Below, piece by piece: positions 13,097 to 13,706 of a stretch of DNA of 13,706 bases. This stretch comes from an uncultured bacterium (GTDB lineage: Bacteria > Patescibacteriota > Minisyncoccia > Phycocordibacterales > UBA9973), in NCBI GenBank assembly GCA_903895055.1, contig CAITSL010000054.1:1-13706 (forward strand), written 5' to 3'. The position numbers and the translations under genes were made by a program. The notes beneath the pieces are model-generated. The model made no database searches. It was not told where the DNA came from and worked only from the letters and a program-made list of their open reading frames with translations. Each line of letters starts with the position of its first letter. Positions within the stretch are counted from its first letter, which is position 1.

Positions 13097-13447
13097 TTAT
13101 TTGGCACCTTTTGCATCGGCCGCAGCAGCTGTGGCAGATTTAGCTTGAGTAATCTCAGCTTCTTTTTTCTTTTGCTCAAGTTCTTTCTGCATTTTACCTC
13201 CGTGTTTGATAAATTTCCTGGTTTGAGAAAATTCTCCAAGCCTGTGCCCCACCATGTCTTCGGTCACAAGTACTTCCACATGAGTTTTGCCGTTGTGAAC
13301 ACCAAAAGTAAAACCAACCATTTCCGGCGCTATCTGACAGGCCCTTTTCCAAGTCTTGATCATGGGAGTCTGCAACGGATTTTTGCCAGCTATCTTTTTG
13401 AGTAGCTTTTCGTCCACATTTATTCCTTTTTTGATTGATCTGGTCAT
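13097..13447 (-). CDS. rpsS: 30S ribosomal protein S19 (uS19), extended C-terminus
   Basis: Small-subunit head protein that pairs with S13. I chose the ATG at 13445-13447, giving MTRSIKKGINVDEKLLKKI, the family N-terminus; an upstream in-frame ATG would add 22 residues that cross the promoter. Core motifs are IKTWKRACQIAPEMVG, HNGKTHVEVLVTEDMVGHRLGEF and TRKFIKHG. The 116-aa length exceeds the usual 90 or so because of a tail from about residue 84 rich in Lys, Glu, Gln and Ala. It is the first gene of its transcription unit here; the usual upstream neighbour L2 is absent. Confidence 0.97.
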   Translation of the reverse strand: MTRSIKKGINVDEKLLKKIAGKNPLQTPMIKTWKRACQIAPEMVGFTFGVHNGKTHVEVLVTEDMVGHRLGEFSQTRKFIKHGGKMQKELEQKKKEAEITQAKSATAAAADAKGAK

Positions 13448-13462
13448 ATTAATATTAAAACA

Positions 13463-13479
13463 AGGCTCTACACGAGCCT
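13463..13479 (-). promoter_or_regulatory. Hairpin at the predicted 5' end of the S19 mRNA
   Basis: AGGCTC (13463-13468) and GAGCCT (13474-13479) form a 6-bp stem with a 5-nt loop on either strand. The predicted +1 is at about 13479, so the mRNA would begin with this hairpin. On the minus strand it is followed by TTGTTTT, so it could also act as a weak attenuator. A stability or repressor-binding role is an alternative. Confidence 0.5.
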
Positions 13480-13485
13480 CGAACC

Positions 13486-13513
13486 ATACTAGCAAACTAC
13501 AAAAAAAAGTCAA
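13486..13513 (-). promoter_or_regulatory. Promoter of the S19-L5 ribosomal protein unit
   Basis: TTGACT (13508-13513), a 16-bp spacer ending TTTGC, and TAGTAT (13486-13491) on the minus strand. The TGC before the -10 makes an extended -10. The form closely matches the S14 promoter (same -35 and same TTTGCTA context). The predicted leader is about 32 nt. Confidence 0.75.
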
Positions 13514-13514
13514 A

Positions 13515-13539
13515 TTTTAAAAACAGCATTGAAAATGCT
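13515..13539 (-). terminator. Terminator of an upstream minus-strand unit
   Basis: On the minus strand AGCATT, loop TTC, AATGCT (13525-13539) is followed by GTTTTTAAAA. The stem is 6 bp with a tight loop. It ends 2 bp before the S19 -35 box, which marks S19 as the head of a separate unit. Confidence 0.6.
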
Positions 13540-13601
13540 AGTCCAAACAAAATCGTGTTGCAGAATTTTAAATATGTGGTGAAATTAAAAAATGCAAGTA
13601 C

Positions 13602-13690
13602 ATTTCCCCTCGCCCTGACAAGGGAGGGGAGGGTGAGGGTTTTGAATTTTTTAAAATACAACCCCCTAAATCCCCCTTGTCCGGGGGACA
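13602..13690. repeat. Pair of GC-rich palindromic units in inverted orientation
   Basis: Unit 1 (about 13602-13641) and unit 2 (about 13659-13690) share a core: GACAAGGG in the first is the reverse complement of CCCTTGTC in the second. Each folds into its own hairpin (CCCC..CCCT with AGGG.GGGG at 13606-13629; TCCCCC with GGGGGA at 13671-13688). They are separated by A/T-rich sequence. The GC content contrasts sharply with the flanks. They resemble dispersed intergenic palindromic repeats. An open frame across them on the minus strand reaches the window edge but does not look like a protein. Confidence 0.65.
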
Positions 13691-13706
13691 ATAAAAACAC
13701 CAGCAT

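Noticed and set aside
13475..13487. GGTTCGAGGCTC on the minus strand, resembling a tRNA T-loop
   Set aside because: No T-stem, acceptor stem or anticodon arm can be built around it; it coincides with the S19 leader hairpin.
13448..13513. Longer N-terminus of S19 (22 extra residues)
   Set aside because: The extension runs through the predicted promoter and leader hairpin, while MTRSIKKG is the conserved start.
13497..13706. Open frame of 69 codons on the minus strand at the right edge
   Set aside because: It is a translation of the GC-rich palindromic repeats and of A/T-rich intergenic sequence including the terminator and -35 box; composition is not protein-like. The tail of a real gene entering from beyond the edge cannot be fully excluded.

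Overview
This AT-rich window looks like a chromosomal segment from a bacterium of the Candidate Phyla Radiation (Patescibacteria), most likely a Parcubacteria-type lineage. The evidence is a bacterial-type ribosomal protein cluster with no rpmD (uL30) between S5 and L15, very compact A/T-only gene junctions with almost no Shine-Dalgarno sequences, a short uL15, archaeal-type nucleotide kinases beside secY, and a large orphan TraG/VirD4-like ATPase. The assignment is inference; no 16S rRNA gene is present.

Layout, from right to left because most genes lie on the minus strand. Positions 13448-13706 hold no gene: there is a pair of GC-rich palindromic units in inverted orientation, then a terminator for an upstream unit, then a strong promoter and a hairpin at the predicted mRNA 5' end. 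From 13447 down to 5977 runs S19-L22-S3-L16-L29-S17-L14-L24-L5 // S14-S8-L6-L18-S5-L15-SecY. The // marks a 137-bp gap with a second strong promoter and a leader of about 98 nt. The usual head of the S10 operon (S10, L3, L4, L23, L2) is not present upstream of S19, and rpmJ, infA, S13, S11, S4, rpoA and L17 do not follow SecY or map.

Beyond SecY, a CMP kinase gene lies on the plus strand, convergent with secY; its coding sequence contains what looks like the secY terminator. Divergent from it on the minus strand is a tight adk-pyrH-map unit. Next comes an imperfect inverted repeat of about 115 bp, then a 919-residue TraG/VirD4-like P-loop ATPase whose predicted transcript would start at its AUG, then a 57-residue orphan gene with its own promoter, strong SD and terminator, and finally the 5' end of ndk, cut by the window edge.

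Functionally, the right two thirds make half of the ribosome's primary assembly proteins plus the Sec channel. The left part groups AMP, UMP and CMP kinases with NDP kinase, which together would convert three of the four ribonucleoside monophosphates to triphosphates (GMP would need a guanylate kinase encoded elsewhere), plus the Met aminopeptidase that trims nascent chains. Promoters in the window share a recognisable form: TTGAc-like -35, 16-17 bp spacer, then an extended -10 of TGC-TA(A/G)TAT or TGN-TATAAT/TATATT.
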